DNA of 54,952 nt from Bacteroidales bacterium (GTDB lineage: Bacteria; Bacteroidota; Bacteroidia; Bacteroidales; F082): positions 1 to 54,952 of the forward strand of contig JAGCFU010000024.1 in NCBI GenBank assembly GCA_017649945.1. Reading direction: 5' to 3'. A model generated the notes under the pieces. The model was not told the origin of the DNA and made no database searches. It saw only the letters and a list, made by a program, of their open reading frames with translations. The translations under genes and the position numbers were made by a program. Below are positions 44,490-53,336 of the stretch, piece after piece. Position 1 is the stretch's first letter; each line of letters starts with the position of its first letter.

Positions 44490-44528
44490 AAAAAAAAGCG
44501 CCGCGAGAATTCGCGGCGCTTTTTTTTT
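44490..44528. terminator. Bidirectional intrinsic terminator between the T9SS cargo gene and rny
   Basis: AGCGCCGCGA (44497-44506) pairs perfectly with TCGCGGCGCT (44511-44520) around the loop GAAT. A run of A precedes it and a run of T follows it, so it works for both convergent genes. It is the clearest terminator in the window. Confidence 0.93.
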
Positions 44529-46089
44529 ATTTAGCGAACTGCACAGCTCGCGTCTCCCTGATGACAGTGATCTTAATCTGTCCCGGGTAAGTCATCTCAG
44601 TCTGAATCTGACGTGAGAGGTCGTATGCGATGCTGTCTGCCTCCTGGTCGCTGACCTTGTCGGCACCTACGATGACGCGGAGTTCACGACCGGCCTGGAT
44701 AGCATAGGTCTTCACCACGCCCGGATATGACATTGCCATCTTCTCGAGCTTGTTCAGACGCTGGATATAAGCCTCGACGACCTCGCGGCGTGCACCTGGA
44801 CGTGCGCCGGAGATAGCGTCGCATACCTGAACGATAGGCGCGATGAGTGATTCCATCTCTATCTCATCGTGGTGAGCACCGATAGCGTTGCAGACATCAG
44901 CTTTCTCTTTGTATTTCTCGGCGGTCTTCATACCGAGGATTGCGTGCGGAAGCTCTTCCTCGTTGTCGGCCACCTTACCGATATCGTGCAACAAGCCGGC
45001 GCGTTTCGCCACTTTCGGGTTCAGACCGAGCTCAGCAGCCATTGTTGCGCAGAGTCTCGCTGTCTCGATAGAGTGCTGTAACAAATTCTGACCGTATGAC
45101 GAACGATATTTCATCCTACCGATCATCTTGATGAGTTCCGGAGCGAGGTTATGGATACCGAGGTCGATAACGGTGCGTTTACCAGTCTCGATAATTTCCT
45201 GTTCCACCTGTTTCTCCACTTTCTTCACCACTTCCTCGATACGAGCCGGATGGATACGACCGTCGGTTACGAGTTTCTGAAGCGACAGGCGTGCAATCTC
45301 ACGGCGAATCGGGTCGAAACCTGAGAGAAGGATAGCGTCAGGGCTGTCGTCGATGATGATTTCAACGCCTGTAAGTGATTCGAGGGCGCGGATGTTACGA
45401 CCCTCACGACCGATGATACGTCCCTTGATTTCGTCATTTTCAATGTTAAACACCGAAACAGTGTTCTCGATTGCGTGTTCTGATGCTGTTCTTTGGATTG
45501 TCTCGAGGACGATTTTCTTCGCATCCTGGTTAGCCGACATCTTGGCTTCTTCGACGATTTCCTTTGCGAGCACCATAGCTTCTGCGCGAGCTTCGTCTTT
45601 CACGGCCTCTTTCAGCTGTTCCTTGGCTTCAGCGACGGTGAGACCTGAGATTGACTCAAGCATCTTCTTCTGTTCTTCCTGAAGCTTGCTCAGTTCTTCC
45701 TGACGTTTCTTGATGTTTTCCTGTTGGGTCTCAAGTTTCTGCTGTTGGTTGTTCAGTTCGTTAGCCTTACGGTTCAGTTCCTCGTTACGTTGGTTCACCT
45801 GCTGCTGTTGCTGTTGGACTCTTGACTCCACTTTCTGCAGTTCGCGTTTCTTCTCGTTTGTCTCCTTCTCGTAATCAGATTTCATCTGAAGGAACTTTTC
45901 TTTTGCCTGGAGGATCTTGTCTTTCTTAATCACTTCACCTTTTTCCTTTGCTTCCTCAAGCATCTGTTGACCTTTTCTTGTCAGGGCGTTACGCATGATG
46001 GTTGTTGCCAGCAATACACCTAATCCAACGCCGACAACGCCAGCCACTGCGTAAAAAATAATGTTGATTGATTCAAATAGTAAAACCAT
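44527..46089 (-). CDS. rny: Ribonuclease Y
   Basis: RNase Y is a membrane-anchored endoribonuclease that starts mRNA decay. The 520-residue protein has one N-terminal helix (10-28), a long coiled coil from about 35 to 170 ([21 protein letters not shown]), a KH domain ([25 protein letters not shown] near 229-253), an HD domain with [22 protein letters not shown] near 364-385, and a final conserved block ending in [10 protein letters not shown]. All hydrolase residues (HD pair, later D) are in place. It lies downstream of zapA with a structured RNA between. Confidence 0.96.
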   Translation of the reverse strand: MVLLFESINIIFYAVAGVVGVGLGVLLATTIMRNALTRKGQQMLEEAKEKGEVIKKDKILQAKEKFLQMKSDYEKETNEKKRELQKVESRVQQQQQQVNQRNEELNRKANELNNQQQKLETQQENIKKRQEELSKLQEEQKKMLESISGLTVAEAKEQLKEAVKDEARAEAMVLAKEIVEEAKMSANQDAKKIVLETIQRTASEHAIENTVSVFNIENDEIKGRIIGREGRNIRALESLTGVEIIIDDSPDAILLSGFDPIRREIARLSLQKLVTDGRIHPARIEEVVKKVEKQVEQEIIETGKRTVIDLGIHNLAPELIKMIGRMKYRSSYGQNLLQHSIETARLCATMAAELGLNPKVAKRAGLLHDIGKVADNEEELPHAILGMKTAEKYKEKADVCNAIGAHHDEIEMESLIAPIVQVCDAISGARPGARREVVEAYIQRLNKLEKMAMSYPGVVKTYAIQAGRELRVIVGADKVSDQEADSIAYDLSRQIQTEMTYPGQIKITVIRETRAVQFAK

Positions 46090-46124
46090 TTTTTAATAAT
46101 TGATTTTACTCTTCCGCGAAAAAG

Positions 46125-46307
46125 AAAAAATCTGTCTGCCCAAAGGGATCGTAAACCCTTGTATATCACGCTTATGGCTGCCACGATACGCAAACGTCCA
46201 CTGGCGTTAAAGCTCCTCTTGCGAGGATGAGGCCTGTTTTTGTACCCATGAGTCAACCGGTTAAATTGTTATTATTGTTAAGGTTACATCATGCGGTGGA
46301 CAGACAG
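46125..46307 (-). ncRNA. ssrS: Probable 6S RNA
   Basis: The noncoding 225 bp between zapA and rny can encode an RNA of about 180 nt whose ends pair: CTGTCTGTCC at the 5' end (46307-46298) with GGGCAGACAG at the 3' end (46141-46132), ten pairs including one G-U. The 3' end is followed by ATTTTTTC as expected for a terminator. Inside are the GNRA-type hairpin CCTCGCAAGAGG and AAGGG/CCCTT. Length, closing stem and position next to zapA fit 6S RNA, which mimics an open promoter and binds RNA polymerase. I could not derive the full central bubble by eye. Confidence 0.65.
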
Positions 46308-46314
46308 ACAAATC

Positions 46315-46608
46315 TTATAAGTTTTCAGTCAACAAATCATCGATGACATCAAGTTGTTTGTCAAGATATTGATCCTTGAACGCGGAGTCCGTCTCGTACT
46401 TCACCACGCTTGTCGCGAACTGGATGCATGCCATTGAGACTAGCGACAGATAATCCTTATCCGTGTACACTCTCTTAAAGTCTTTCACCCGCTCGTTAAT
46501 CATGTCAGCGGCTCTCCGCACCTTCTCCTCATCAGCCTTGTCAATAGTCAGACGGTAATTGCGTTCAGCAACGGTAATACTAATCTTTATTTCTTCACTT
46601 TCGCTCAT
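46315..46608 (-). CDS. zapA: Cell division protein ZapA
   Basis: ZapA is a small cytosolic protein that cross-links FtsZ filaments. From the ATG at 46608 it has 97 residues: an N-terminal beta-hairpin domain (IKISITVAERNYRLTIDKADEEKVRRAADMINERV) and a helix for dimerisation. The segment ITVAERNYRL and the DMINERVKDF helix are typical. A TTG three codons upstream is also in frame, but ATG is preferred. The preceding coiled-coil gene ends 16 bp upstream, and the 6S-like RNA follows. Confidence 0.88.
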   Translation of the reverse strand: MSESEEIKISITVAERNYRLTIDKADEEKVRRAADMINERVKDFKRVYTDKDYLSLVSMACIQFATSVVKYETDSAFKDQYLDKQLDVIDDLLTENL

Positions 46609-46624
46609 GACCGTCAATTATTTA

Positions 46625-46918
46625 TTACTGTTCGGCGTTCAATATCGCAACACATTGATCAATTTCTTTCACCAATGTCTTGATTAACTGCCTACTTTCT
46701 TCAATTTCTTTCTCGTTTCCGAGTGCGTTAACAATAGTTGTTTTATTTAATTTATCCTTCAATTCTTCGTTCTCAGCGTGAAGAATCTCAACTTTCCGCT
46801 GAAGCTCCTCATTCTGACGAACAAGCTCACCGTTATACTCAACTAGTTGATTCTTAAGCGATACGAGCTTTCTCAGCTTCAACTCTATTTCCGAAAGTCT
46901 AACACTTAAATCAGCCAT
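46625..46918 (-). CDS. Small coiled-coil protein upstream of zapA (ZapB-like)
   Basis: The 97-residue protein is almost entirely heptad-patterned: VRLSEIELKLRKLVSLKNQLVEYNGELVRQNEELQRKVEILHAENEELKDKLN, then a short C-terminal part. A small coiled coil directly before zapA suggests a divisome role like ZapB, but sequence alone does not prove this. It has a strong promoter (46953-46984). Confidence 0.65.
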   Translation of the reverse strand: MADLSVRLSEIELKLRKLVSLKNQLVEYNGELVRQNEELQRKVEILHAENEELKDKLNKTTIVNALGNEKEIEESRQLIKTLVKEIDQCVAILNAEQ

Positions 46919-46952
46919 TTCTTTTGTTACAGTTTGCTTTAGAATTTTGCCA

Positions 46953-46984
46953 CAAAGATAAGCATAATTATTGTATTACGCAAA
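46953..46984 (-). promoter_or_regulatory. Promoter of the coiled-coil/zapA unit
   Basis: On the minus strand the -33 TTTG (46984-46981) and the -7 TATCTTTG (46960-46953) are spaced by 20 bp, a close match to the Bacteroidota consensus. The ATG is 34 bp further on. Confidence 0.65.
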
Positions 46985-47000
46985 CTTTTTTAGAAAAAAA

Positions 47001-48248
47001 TTATTTCGAGGCACAAAACACCCTGCATTTTAAGCAATTACGCTTCTTACAATAACGATCGTAAAGATGCAACAACGCCTGTGTTTGCTGGGCATTCCGC
47101 ACATTCACCCCCAGATTCACGAACTTCCGGATGATGACATTATCTTCCGGTTCCATCACATTCAAGAATTCCAAACTTCTGTTTTTCAAATTCTGATCGT
47201 CGTGATAGATGCCATAGCTGAACATCACCGGAACCACCGCATTGATAATCAAGACATCAATGGCAGTAGATCCCAAGTTCTTTTTCATCGTCTTCGAAGG
47301 TTTTTCAAACTGGAAATGTGTGTTCCAATATTCATTGACATCAACATTAAAAAGATTTCGCATAGAATACAAGTCCTTGACAGTCTGCAACTTAGAAAAC
47401 AAATTTTCATAAGAGCACACCATTGACGCCATCTGCGCCAGACGTATCGTAGGGAAATTCGGCGGCCGCAACCTCAAGAATTTCCAACAAGCCTTTGGCA
47501 TCTCTGTCAAGTTAAACTTCGCTTTCAATATGTTGAATTCTCTCTGGAGAAGAACAGGATAGCTCTCAGTAAACTCACATTCGAGAAAGCCAGCACAGCC
47601 AAAAAACATCGCTTCAACCTGAAGAGGATTGTCGCTATGCTTTCGCAAAACGCGCAACGGCAACAATCTTGCGAGCCTCTCAAAAGCTTCGTTGTTGACC
47701 TTCAACCCACAATAGTGCATAATCCGTTGATACAGAGTCTCTTCCCAGTCATAATTGTTTCCTGCGAGTTTTGAAAAAACGTCTTTTACCTCCGCCTCGA
47801 GGCGTTCAACCACGATACGCTCGAGCCACGAAAGCCATGTAAACTGCTGTATACCTGAAATTAAGCGCTCGCACGGAATCCATTTCCTCGACTTTAAGAA
47901 GCCGTCGTACCTCTCGTAAATACTCTCATCGAACTGTCCCTTGATTTCGACCGTAGGTATGTCAAGTCGTTCAGTATCATTACGATACACAACATGCAGA
48001 ATCACGTTTCGGTACGCCTCATCGTTCTGGTGTCCATGACGGAACCAATCCGAAGCATTCACATGAATCTCAACATGTCCGACCCACAAAGTGCGCCCAA
48101 TACGTATCTTCGCATCAAGAAAATCAGGACCCGAGTCATAGTTACGATTCCCAACTGACAGCACACAAACAGGTTCTCCGTCGATCGTACAAAGATTTTT
48201 CGACAGCAACCTGTTCTCCCAGAGATAATAAATAAAATCCTCTTTCAT
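47001..48248 (-). CDS. DUF2851 family protein
   Basis: The 415-residue protein begins MKEDFIYYLWENRLLSKNL and has the DUF2851 blocks: DFLDAKIRIGRTLWVGHVEIHVNASDW near 43-69, HQNDEAYRNVILHVVYRND near 72-90 and LEAEVKDVFSKLAGNNYDWEETLYQ near 149-173. The end is Cys-rich (YCKKRNCLKCRVFCA), which could bind metal. No function is established; the charged, conserved N-terminal part suggests a nuclease-like fold (DAKI, EIHV), as I infer. An in-frame ATG at 48302 adds 18 residues that cross the likely promoter. Confidence 0.82.
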   Translation of the reverse strand: MKEDFIYYLWENRLLSKNLCTIDGEPVCVLSVGNRNYDSGPDFLDAKIRIGRTLWVGHVEIHVNASDWFRHGHQNDEAYRNVILHVVYRNDTERLDIPTVEIKGQFDESIYERYDGFLKSRKWIPCERLISGIQQFTWLSWLERIVVERLEAEVKDVFSKLAGNNYDWEETLYQRIMHYCGLKVNNEAFERLARLLPLRVLRKHSDNPLQVEAMFFGCAGFLECEFTESYPVLLQREFNILKAKFNLTEMPKACWKFLRLRPPNFPTIRLAQMASMVCSYENLFSKLQTVKDLYSMRNLFNVDVNEYWNTHFQFEKPSKTMKKNLGSTAIDVLIINAVVPVMFSYGIYHDDQNLKNRSLEFLNVMEPEDNVIIRKFVNLGVNVRNAQQTQALLHLYDRYCKKRNCLKCRVFCASK

Positions 48249-48393
48249 AAACAATGAGTTTTGGTTCTGCGAAAATACACATATTATAAAAAGAGGAGTC
48301 AAAAAACAGCAACTTTTTCACTGTTTCAACGCATTTTTAACTAAACTTGCAGATTTTTTAAATAAATCTTAAAAAATTTAAAGAAATAAGCCC

Positions 48394-49971
48394 TTATTTT
48401 AAGCCTTTGCACATGTAAACGAAGACGTATTTCGCCGGTTTGCCGCACCGATCCACCACGATGGTGTCGCAAGGCACGACCTCCTTGAAATGTTTGTCAA
48501 GATAACGTTCAGGCGCATAATAGTCGGAACTTTCATCAAGGAACCAGTAGTCTTTGCCTTTCTGAAGTCCGCCACGAATCTCGTTTATCCAAACATACTT
48601 ATGAATGGCATCCATGTCACGCATACCGAACATATTGATTCCCAAAGGATTAGCAACATAATAATCAAAATTTGCCATAGGGAACCACTGCAGACAAATC
48701 ATGCCGTCGTCAGCTCTCATAACGCCCTCGTCGATTTTCTTCTGCCTGATTTTCTGAAAATCGTCTTTAATTGAGCGCCATCCGTAAATCGTCGTGGTGA
48801 TATCACTTTCACCGTAATACCTCACAGAATTTGAGCGTTCGCCAAATCTCAACGGAATAAAACCTGTTTTTATCTCCACAACGCCAAAAAACAAGACAAA
48901 AACCAGCAAAGACAAAGTGACTATTATCGGTTTGGGCAATTTAATTTCAAAATCTTTAATTGATTGTTTATCAGCAAGATATGCCGCCGGAAAAAGCAAT
49001 AATAGCGAGAACGCAGGAGCCGACCAGTGAGGCAATATCGGGCGTGTCAATGAGAAAAACCAGAACAAGCCGACAAACGGCAATGCGAAACAAAGCAAAA
49101 GACGCTTTGGCATACCGTCGAGGTATTTATCTCCACGCCATAAAGACACTAACGCGATGATTATCAACACATAATTGATAGGATTGTTGTACCCCATCTC
49201 GCCAAGAATCTCAGCCAAAAAATCGGCAGGCTGCAGTTTCCCGAAAAAACTGACACGGTCGCCATGGAAGGTAAAACTGATGAAATCGTTTTGCAAATTC
49301 CAAATCAAGACAGGAAGCAGGCACACGGCAGAAATCAACGCCGCAAGATATAAATACTTGTTTTTCAGCTGTTTACGGTCGAAAAACAGAATATACATAC
49401 CAACGCCGGCCCAGATGAAGATTGCTGAATATTTAGAGAGGAGAGCGAGACCTGACAATAATCCGGCTAATAACAAATATTTGCCATCTCTCTTAAAAGC
49501 ATGAGATTCCTCGACTTCGCTGCGCTGCGCTCGGAATGATACGAGGAAGCACCAAATTGATAGCAATGTAAACAGCATCAAAGGAGTGTCAGGCATGATG
49601 AAAACGCCTGTGATGACGAAACAATAAAATGATGACGTATACAGCAATGCCGCGTAAAATCCGGTCAGTTTATTTTTTATCAAGCAACCAATCCTATATA
49701 TAATATAGGTGTCGATCGTCATGAAGATTATCGACGACAGACGAAGCGCGAACTCACTGTCAAACAATAAGTTAAGACTAAAAATCTGCATCAGCCAGCC
49801 TACCATGCCAGGATGATCGAAATGACTCCAATCAGGATACATGGCATAGGTCCAATAATAAACCTCATCATTGCCGAATTCAATGAAAGCCGCAAGAAAA
49901 CCACGCACTAACACACTGATTACCAGCAGCCAAGCAATATATTTGTCGATTTTACTTTCCTGAATCTTCAT
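48394..49971 (-). CDS. GT39/ArnT-type polyprenyl-phosphate sugar transferase with repeat-derived insert
   Basis: The integral membrane protein (525 residues, about eleven helices) has the GT39/PMT_2 motif GNDEVYYWTYAMYPDWSHFDHPGMVGWL (33-60) with the acidic pair of the catalytic loop, and YSAIFIWAGVGMYILFFDRKQLK near 175-197. The C-terminal soluble domain begins near 365. Residues 147-156 (RAQRSEVEES) are encoded by a copy of a dispersed palindromic repeat that lies in frame within a loop between two helices. The enzyme would use a polyprenyl-linked sugar donor in the periplasm; acceptor unknown. It overlaps the gene upstream by 20 bp. Confidence 0.87.
   Translation of the reverse strand: MKIQESKIDKYIAWLLVISVLVRGFLAAFIEFGNDEVYYWTYAMYPDWSHFDHPGMVGWLMQIFSLNLLFDSEFALRLSSIIFMTIDTYIIYRIGCLIKNKLTGFYAALLYTSSFYCFVITGVFIMPDTPLMLFTLLSIWCFLVSFRAQRSEVEESHAFKRDGKYLLLAGLLSGLALLSKYSAIFIWAGVGMYILFFDRKQLKNKYLYLAALISAVCLLPVLIWNLQNDFISFTFHGDRVSFFGKLQPADFLAEILGEMGYNNPINYVLIIIALVSLWRGDKYLDGMPKRLLLCFALPFVGLFWFFSLTRPILPHWSAPAFSLLLLFPAAYLADKQSIKDFEIKLPKPIIVTLSLLVFVLFFGVVEIKTGFIPLRFGERSNSVRYYGESDITTTIYGWRSIKDDFQKIRQKKIDEGVMRADDGMICLQWFPMANFDYYVANPLGINMFGMRDMDAIHKYVWINEIRGGLQKGKDYWFLDESSDYYAPERYLDKHFKEVVPCDTIVVDRCGKPAKYVFVYMCKGLK
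49503..49539 (-). repeat. Dispersed repeat inserted in frame in the GT39-type gene
   Basis: On the minus strand it reads TCATTCCGAGCGCAGCGCAG, then CGAAGTCGAGGAATCTC. It matches the ends of the intergenic copies at 18815-18851 and 35458-35485. It keeps the frame and contains no stop. Confidence 0.75.
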
Positions 49972-50968
49972 GTTTTCTCAAAATAATAAAACGTCTTATA
50001 AAAGCCACGACCACGAGTATATAAACCACCCACATCAGATAAGTGCGGCCTTTCATGACCTTAGCCTTGTTCAAATCAAAGAAATATTGATATTCATGCC
50101 GCACTAACGGATTGAGATACAAGATGTTACCATTTTCAAACTCAATCTCAGTACGGATATAAGTGTCATCATTCTCAAAATGATAAAAAGCATCCGAAAC
50201 ACCGCTAACACGTTGTTTTACAACGGCATTCTGTCCGATGAAACGCATTTCCTTAGCTTTTGCAGAAACCGACACAAAAATCGTATCGTTTTTAAGCGTA
50301 ACATGTTGAAGTTCAGGCACTTCAATCAGACTGCCATTATAAGTCACAGCATAAGAATTTCCGGTTTCCAGCGAATTTAAAACCGACTCAACATCATTAT
50401 CGCCAATGCAAGCCGTCACATGATTTTTTCCAGTCGCGACGATATTCACACGATGCCCGTTCGAGAGCGCTATATCCCAGTAATACAACGAGTTATCACC
50501 ATCACTCAAAGCCTCAATCACCCGATAATGATCCAAGCGCGTCATATCGACATGTTTAAAGCCTTTATTCGGATGCGCAGGCGCCACAATACGCGTGATT
50601 TTATTCAATTTATCGATGTTAAACTGCTTATAATGAACGTTTTGGAAAAAAGGATAATCGATTTTACGCTGTTTCTCATAACCTAAGCAAAGATAACGCG
50701 TGCCAGTCAGGGCATAGCCGTATTCATACACTTTAATACCCTGATTATCAATATTTTCAGAGCGAAAATCAATATAATTTATACGATTAATGTCCGCATA
50801 AGGATTGTATATGAAATCACCTTTAAACGGCTCAATATCCGCAAAAGAATAAGACGGCACAGCAAGATATATTGCCATGATTATCAACAAGATAGCTCCC
50901 AAAAGCCAAAGCATTCCGCGACAAAACCTGTTGTTTTTTATCCTATTCCAAAACTTTTTTTCCGACAT
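49952..50968 (-). CDS. Membrane protein of unknown function with large extracytoplasmic domain
   Basis: I do not recognise this 338-residue protein. It has a helix at about residues 18-37 (GMLWLLGAILLIIMAIYLAV) and a second at about 311-328 (YLMWVVYILVVVAFIRRFII); the 270 residues between should be in the periplasm. It contains VAPAHPNKGFKHVDMTRLDHYRVIEALSDGDNSLYYWDIAL, which is rich in charged residues. Its 3' end overlaps the GT39-type gene by 20 bp, so the two probably act together, for example in glycan modification. It has its own -7 element at 50986-50993. Confidence 0.65.
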   Translation of the reverse strand: MSEKKFWNRIKNNRFCRGMLWLLGAILLIIMAIYLAVPSYSFADIEPFKGDFIYNPYADINRINYIDFRSENIDNQGIKVYEYGYALTGTRYLCLGYEKQRKIDYPFFQNVHYKQFNIDKLNKITRIVAPAHPNKGFKHVDMTRLDHYRVIEALSDGDNSLYYWDIALSNGHRVNIVATGKNHVTACIGDNDVESVLNSLETGNSYAVTYNGSLIEVPELQHVTLKNDTIFVSVSAKAKEMRFIGQNAVVKQRVSGVSDAFYHFENDDTYIRTEIEFENGNILYLNPLVRHEYQYFFDLNKAKVMKGRTYLMWVVYILVVVAFIRRFIILRKHEDSGK

Positions 50969-50985
50969 ATCTGAAAATTATGATG

Positions 50986-51041
50986 CAAAGTTAAAGATTT
51001 TTGATAAATAAACGTCATTTCGATAAAATTTTGTATTTTTG
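50986..51041. promoter_or_regulatory. Divergent promoter pair for the membrane protein gene and sufB
   Basis: Minus-strand TAACTTTG (50986-50993) precedes the membrane protein gene by 17 bp. Plus-strand TATTTTTG (51034-51041) precedes sufB by 28 bp. Both are followed by C. No IscR-like site was recognised. Confidence 0.55.
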
Positions 51042-51069
51042 CAAATTAATATTTTTAGAATTTTTGATT

Positions 51070-52518
51070 ATGGATTCAAATCCAAAGGAAAATATTATTG
51101 AAGAGGTAACGAATAAGGACTATGAGTTCGGTTTTGTGACTGATATAGAGACCGATTTCATCCCGAAAGGTCTGAATGAGGACATCATACGCCTTATCTC
51201 GAAGAAGAAAGAGGAGCCGGAATGGCTGTTGGATTTCCGTTTGAAGGCGTTCCGTCACTGGCAGACTTTGAAGATGCCGACTTGGGCACATCTCACCATT
51301 CCACCTATTGATTATCAAGACATTATATATTACGCGGCACCAAAACAGCGCAAAGCGAAAAGTTTGGACGAAGTCGACCCGGAGCTTTTGGCAACATTCG
51401 ACAAACTCGGAATCTCGCTCGATGAGCAGAAAAAACTCTCAGGAGTCGCCGTCGACGCCGTGATGGACTCGACATCGGTGAAGACCACATTCCAGGAGAC
51501 GCTGTCAAAGCACGGCATCATATTCATGTCGTTCAGCGAGGCCGTAAAACAGCACCCAGACTTAGTGAAGAAATATCTCGGAAAGGTCGTCCCTTACACC
51601 GACAACTTTTTCGCAGCATTGAACTCAGCAGTGTTCAGCGACGGTTCGTTCTGCTATGTCCCGAAAGGCGTCCGCTGCCCAATAGAATTATCGACATATT
51701 TCAGAATCAATGCGGCAAACACAGGACAGTTCGAGAGAACTTTGATTGTTGCCGACGAAGGCGCCTACGTGAGCTACATGGAAGGCTGCACCGCTCCGCA
51801 ACGCGATGAGAATCAGTTACATGCGGCTATCGTGGAAATCATTTCCGAGAAAGACGCCGAAGTGAAATATTCCACAGTTCAGAACTGGTATCCGGGCGAC
51901 AAAGACGGCAAAGGCGGCATCTATAACTTCGTCACGAAACGAGGCATTTGCCGTGGTGACAACGCAAAGATTTCGTGGACACAGGTAGAGACAGGCTCAG
52001 CCATCACTTGGAAATACCCAAGCTGCATACTGAAAGGCGACAACACAGTGGCTGAATTCTATTCAGTGGCTGTCACCAACAACTATCAGCAGGCCGACAC
52101 CGGCACAAAGATGATTCACATTGGCAAAAACAGCCGTTCGACCATCATCTCGAAGGGTATTTCGGCAGGTCACAGCCAGAACGGATATCGCGGATTGGTG
52201 AAAGTCGTTCCTGAAGCATCGAACTGCCGTAATTTCTCGCAATGCGACTCGTTGTTGTTGGGCGACCAATGTGGCGCGCACACCTGGCCTTACGTGGAAT
52301 GCGGCAACGACAGCAGCATTCTCGAACACGAGGCGACCACATCGAAGATTTCTGAAGACCAGCTGTTCTACTGCAACCAGCGCGGCATCCCGACAGAAAA
52401 AGCTATCGGCTTGATTGTCAACGGATACGCAAAAGATGTTTTGAACAAGCTGCCGATGGAGTTTGCAGTGGAGGCGCAGAAGCTGTTGTCGATTACATTA
52501 GAAGGAAGTGTGGGATAA
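51070..52518 (+). CDS. sufB: Fe-S cluster assembly protein SufB
   Basis: SufB is the scaffold subunit of the SufBC(2)D complex on which Fe-S clusters are built. From the ATG at 51070 it has 482 residues: the helical N-terminal region, then the beta-helix core with NAAN-type repeats ([37 protein letters not shown]), the [25 protein letters not shown] block near 355-376 and the C-terminal [22 protein letters not shown], where Glu and the FYC cysteine are conserved. The frame runs upstream to 51001, but that crosses the promoter. Its stop codon is part of a GATAAGAA repeat. Confidence 0.97.
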   Translation: MDSNPKENIIEEVTNKDYEFGFVTDIETDFIPKGLNEDIIRLISKKKEEPEWLLDFRLKAFRHWQTLKMPTWAHLTIPPIDYQDIIYYAAPKQRKAKSLDEVDPELLATFDKLGISLDEQKKLSGVAVDAVMDSTSVKTTFQETLSKHGIIFMSFSEAVKQHPDLVKKYLGKVVPYTDNFFAALNSAVFSDGSFCYVPKGVRCPIELSTYFRINAANTGQFERTLIVADEGAYVSYMEGCTAPQRDENQLHAAIVEIISEKDAEVKYSTVQNWYPGDKDGKGGIYNFVTKRGICRGDNAKISWTQVETGSAITWKYPSCILKGDNTVAEFYSVAVTNNYQQADTGTKMIHIGKNSRSTIISKGISAGHSQNGYRGLVKVVPEASNCRNFSQCDSLLLGDQCGAHTWPYVECGNDSSILEHEATTSKISEDQLFYCNQRGIPTEKAIGLIVNGYAKDVLNKLPMEFAVEAQKLLSITLEGSVG

Positions 52519-52566
52519 GAAGGATAAATAAGGATAAGAAAAGATAAGAAAAGATAAGAAAGGATA
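52513..52566 (+). repeat. GATAAGAA repeat tract between sufB and sufC
   Basis: About six units of GATAAG with 9-10 bp period fill the 54 bp gap, starting GGATAAGAAGGATAAATAAG at the sufB stop and ending near AGGATATAATATATG at the sufC start. The start of the tract is the same 15-base word that ends clpX. Confidence 0.7.
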
Positions 52567-52572
52567 TAATAT

Positions 52573-53325
52573 ATGTTACTGAATATTAAGAATTTACATG
52601 TCTCAATCGGAGGCAAGGAAATATTAAAAGGCTTCAACCTCGGAGTGAACGAGGGCGAGATTCACGCCATCATGGGACCTAACGGAACAGGCAAGAGCAC
52701 ATGGGCTGCCGCCGTCACCGGACGTGAGGGCTACGAAATCACCGAAGGCGAGATCTGGTACAAAGGCCAGAACATCGTAGGCATGCCACCGGAGGAACGC
52801 GCAAACCTCGGTATCTTCCTGAGTTTCCAGTATCCAGTGGAGATCCCGGGCGTTTCGATGCAAAACTTCATGCGCACAGCAGTCAACGCAAAGCGTGAAT
52901 ATCAGGGACTTCCACCGATGTCGATGATAGATTTCACAAAGATGATGAAGCAGAAGCAGGCCATGGTGGAAATCACAGAGAAACTGCAGAACCGCTATGT
53001 CAACGTGGGCTTTTCGGGCGGCGAGAAGAAGAAAAACGAAATCTTCCAGATGGCAATGCTCGAACCTGAGCTTTCCATCCTCGACGAGACGGACTCCGGC
53101 TTGGACATCGACGCTCTGCGTATCGTGGCAAACGGCGTCAACCAGCTGCACAACGAGCATAACGCCTTTGTGGTAATCACTCACTATCAACGACTTCTGG
53201 ATTATATCGTTCCGGATTTCGTTCACGTGATGTACGACGGCCGCATAGTGAAGTCGGGCGACAAGAAACTCGCGCTCGAGCTCGAAGAGAAGGGTTACGA
53301 ATGGGTTAAAGAACTGAAACTCTAA
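52573..53325 (+). CDS. sufC: Fe-S cluster assembly ATPase SufC
   Basis: SufC is the ABC-type ATPase of the SufBCD complex. The 250-residue protein has Walker A GPNGTGKST (35-43), the Q-loop LSFQYPVEIPGVSMQNF, the signature FSGGEKKKNEI near 148-158 and Walker B SILDETDSGLDIDAL near 170-184, followed by the H-loop VVITHYQRLLDYI. All nucleotide-binding residues are present, and the DETDSGLD sequence is diagnostic of SufC. Confidence 0.97.
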   Translation: MLLNIKNLHVSIGGKEILKGFNLGVNEGEIHAIMGPNGTGKSTWAAAVTGREGYEITEGEIWYKGQNIVGMPPEERANLGIFLSFQYPVEIPGVSMQNFMRTAVNAKREYQGLPPMSMIDFTKMMKQKQAMVEITEKLQNRYVNVGFSGGEKKKNEIFQMAMLEPELSILDETDSGLDIDALRIVANGVNQLHNEHNAFVVITHYQRLLDYIVPDFVHVMYDGRIVKSGDKKLALELEEKGYEWVKELKL

Positions 53326-53336
53326 CACTTACGGCG

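Noticed and set aside
44490-44528. A small palindromic mobile element
   Set aside because: The GC-rich stem with a 4 nt loop and flanking A and T runs is a textbook bidirectional terminator, and it lies between convergent genes.
52624-53328. A 234-codon minus-strand frame opposite sufC
   Set aside because: SufC motifs on the plus strand are complete; the antisense frame shows no family.
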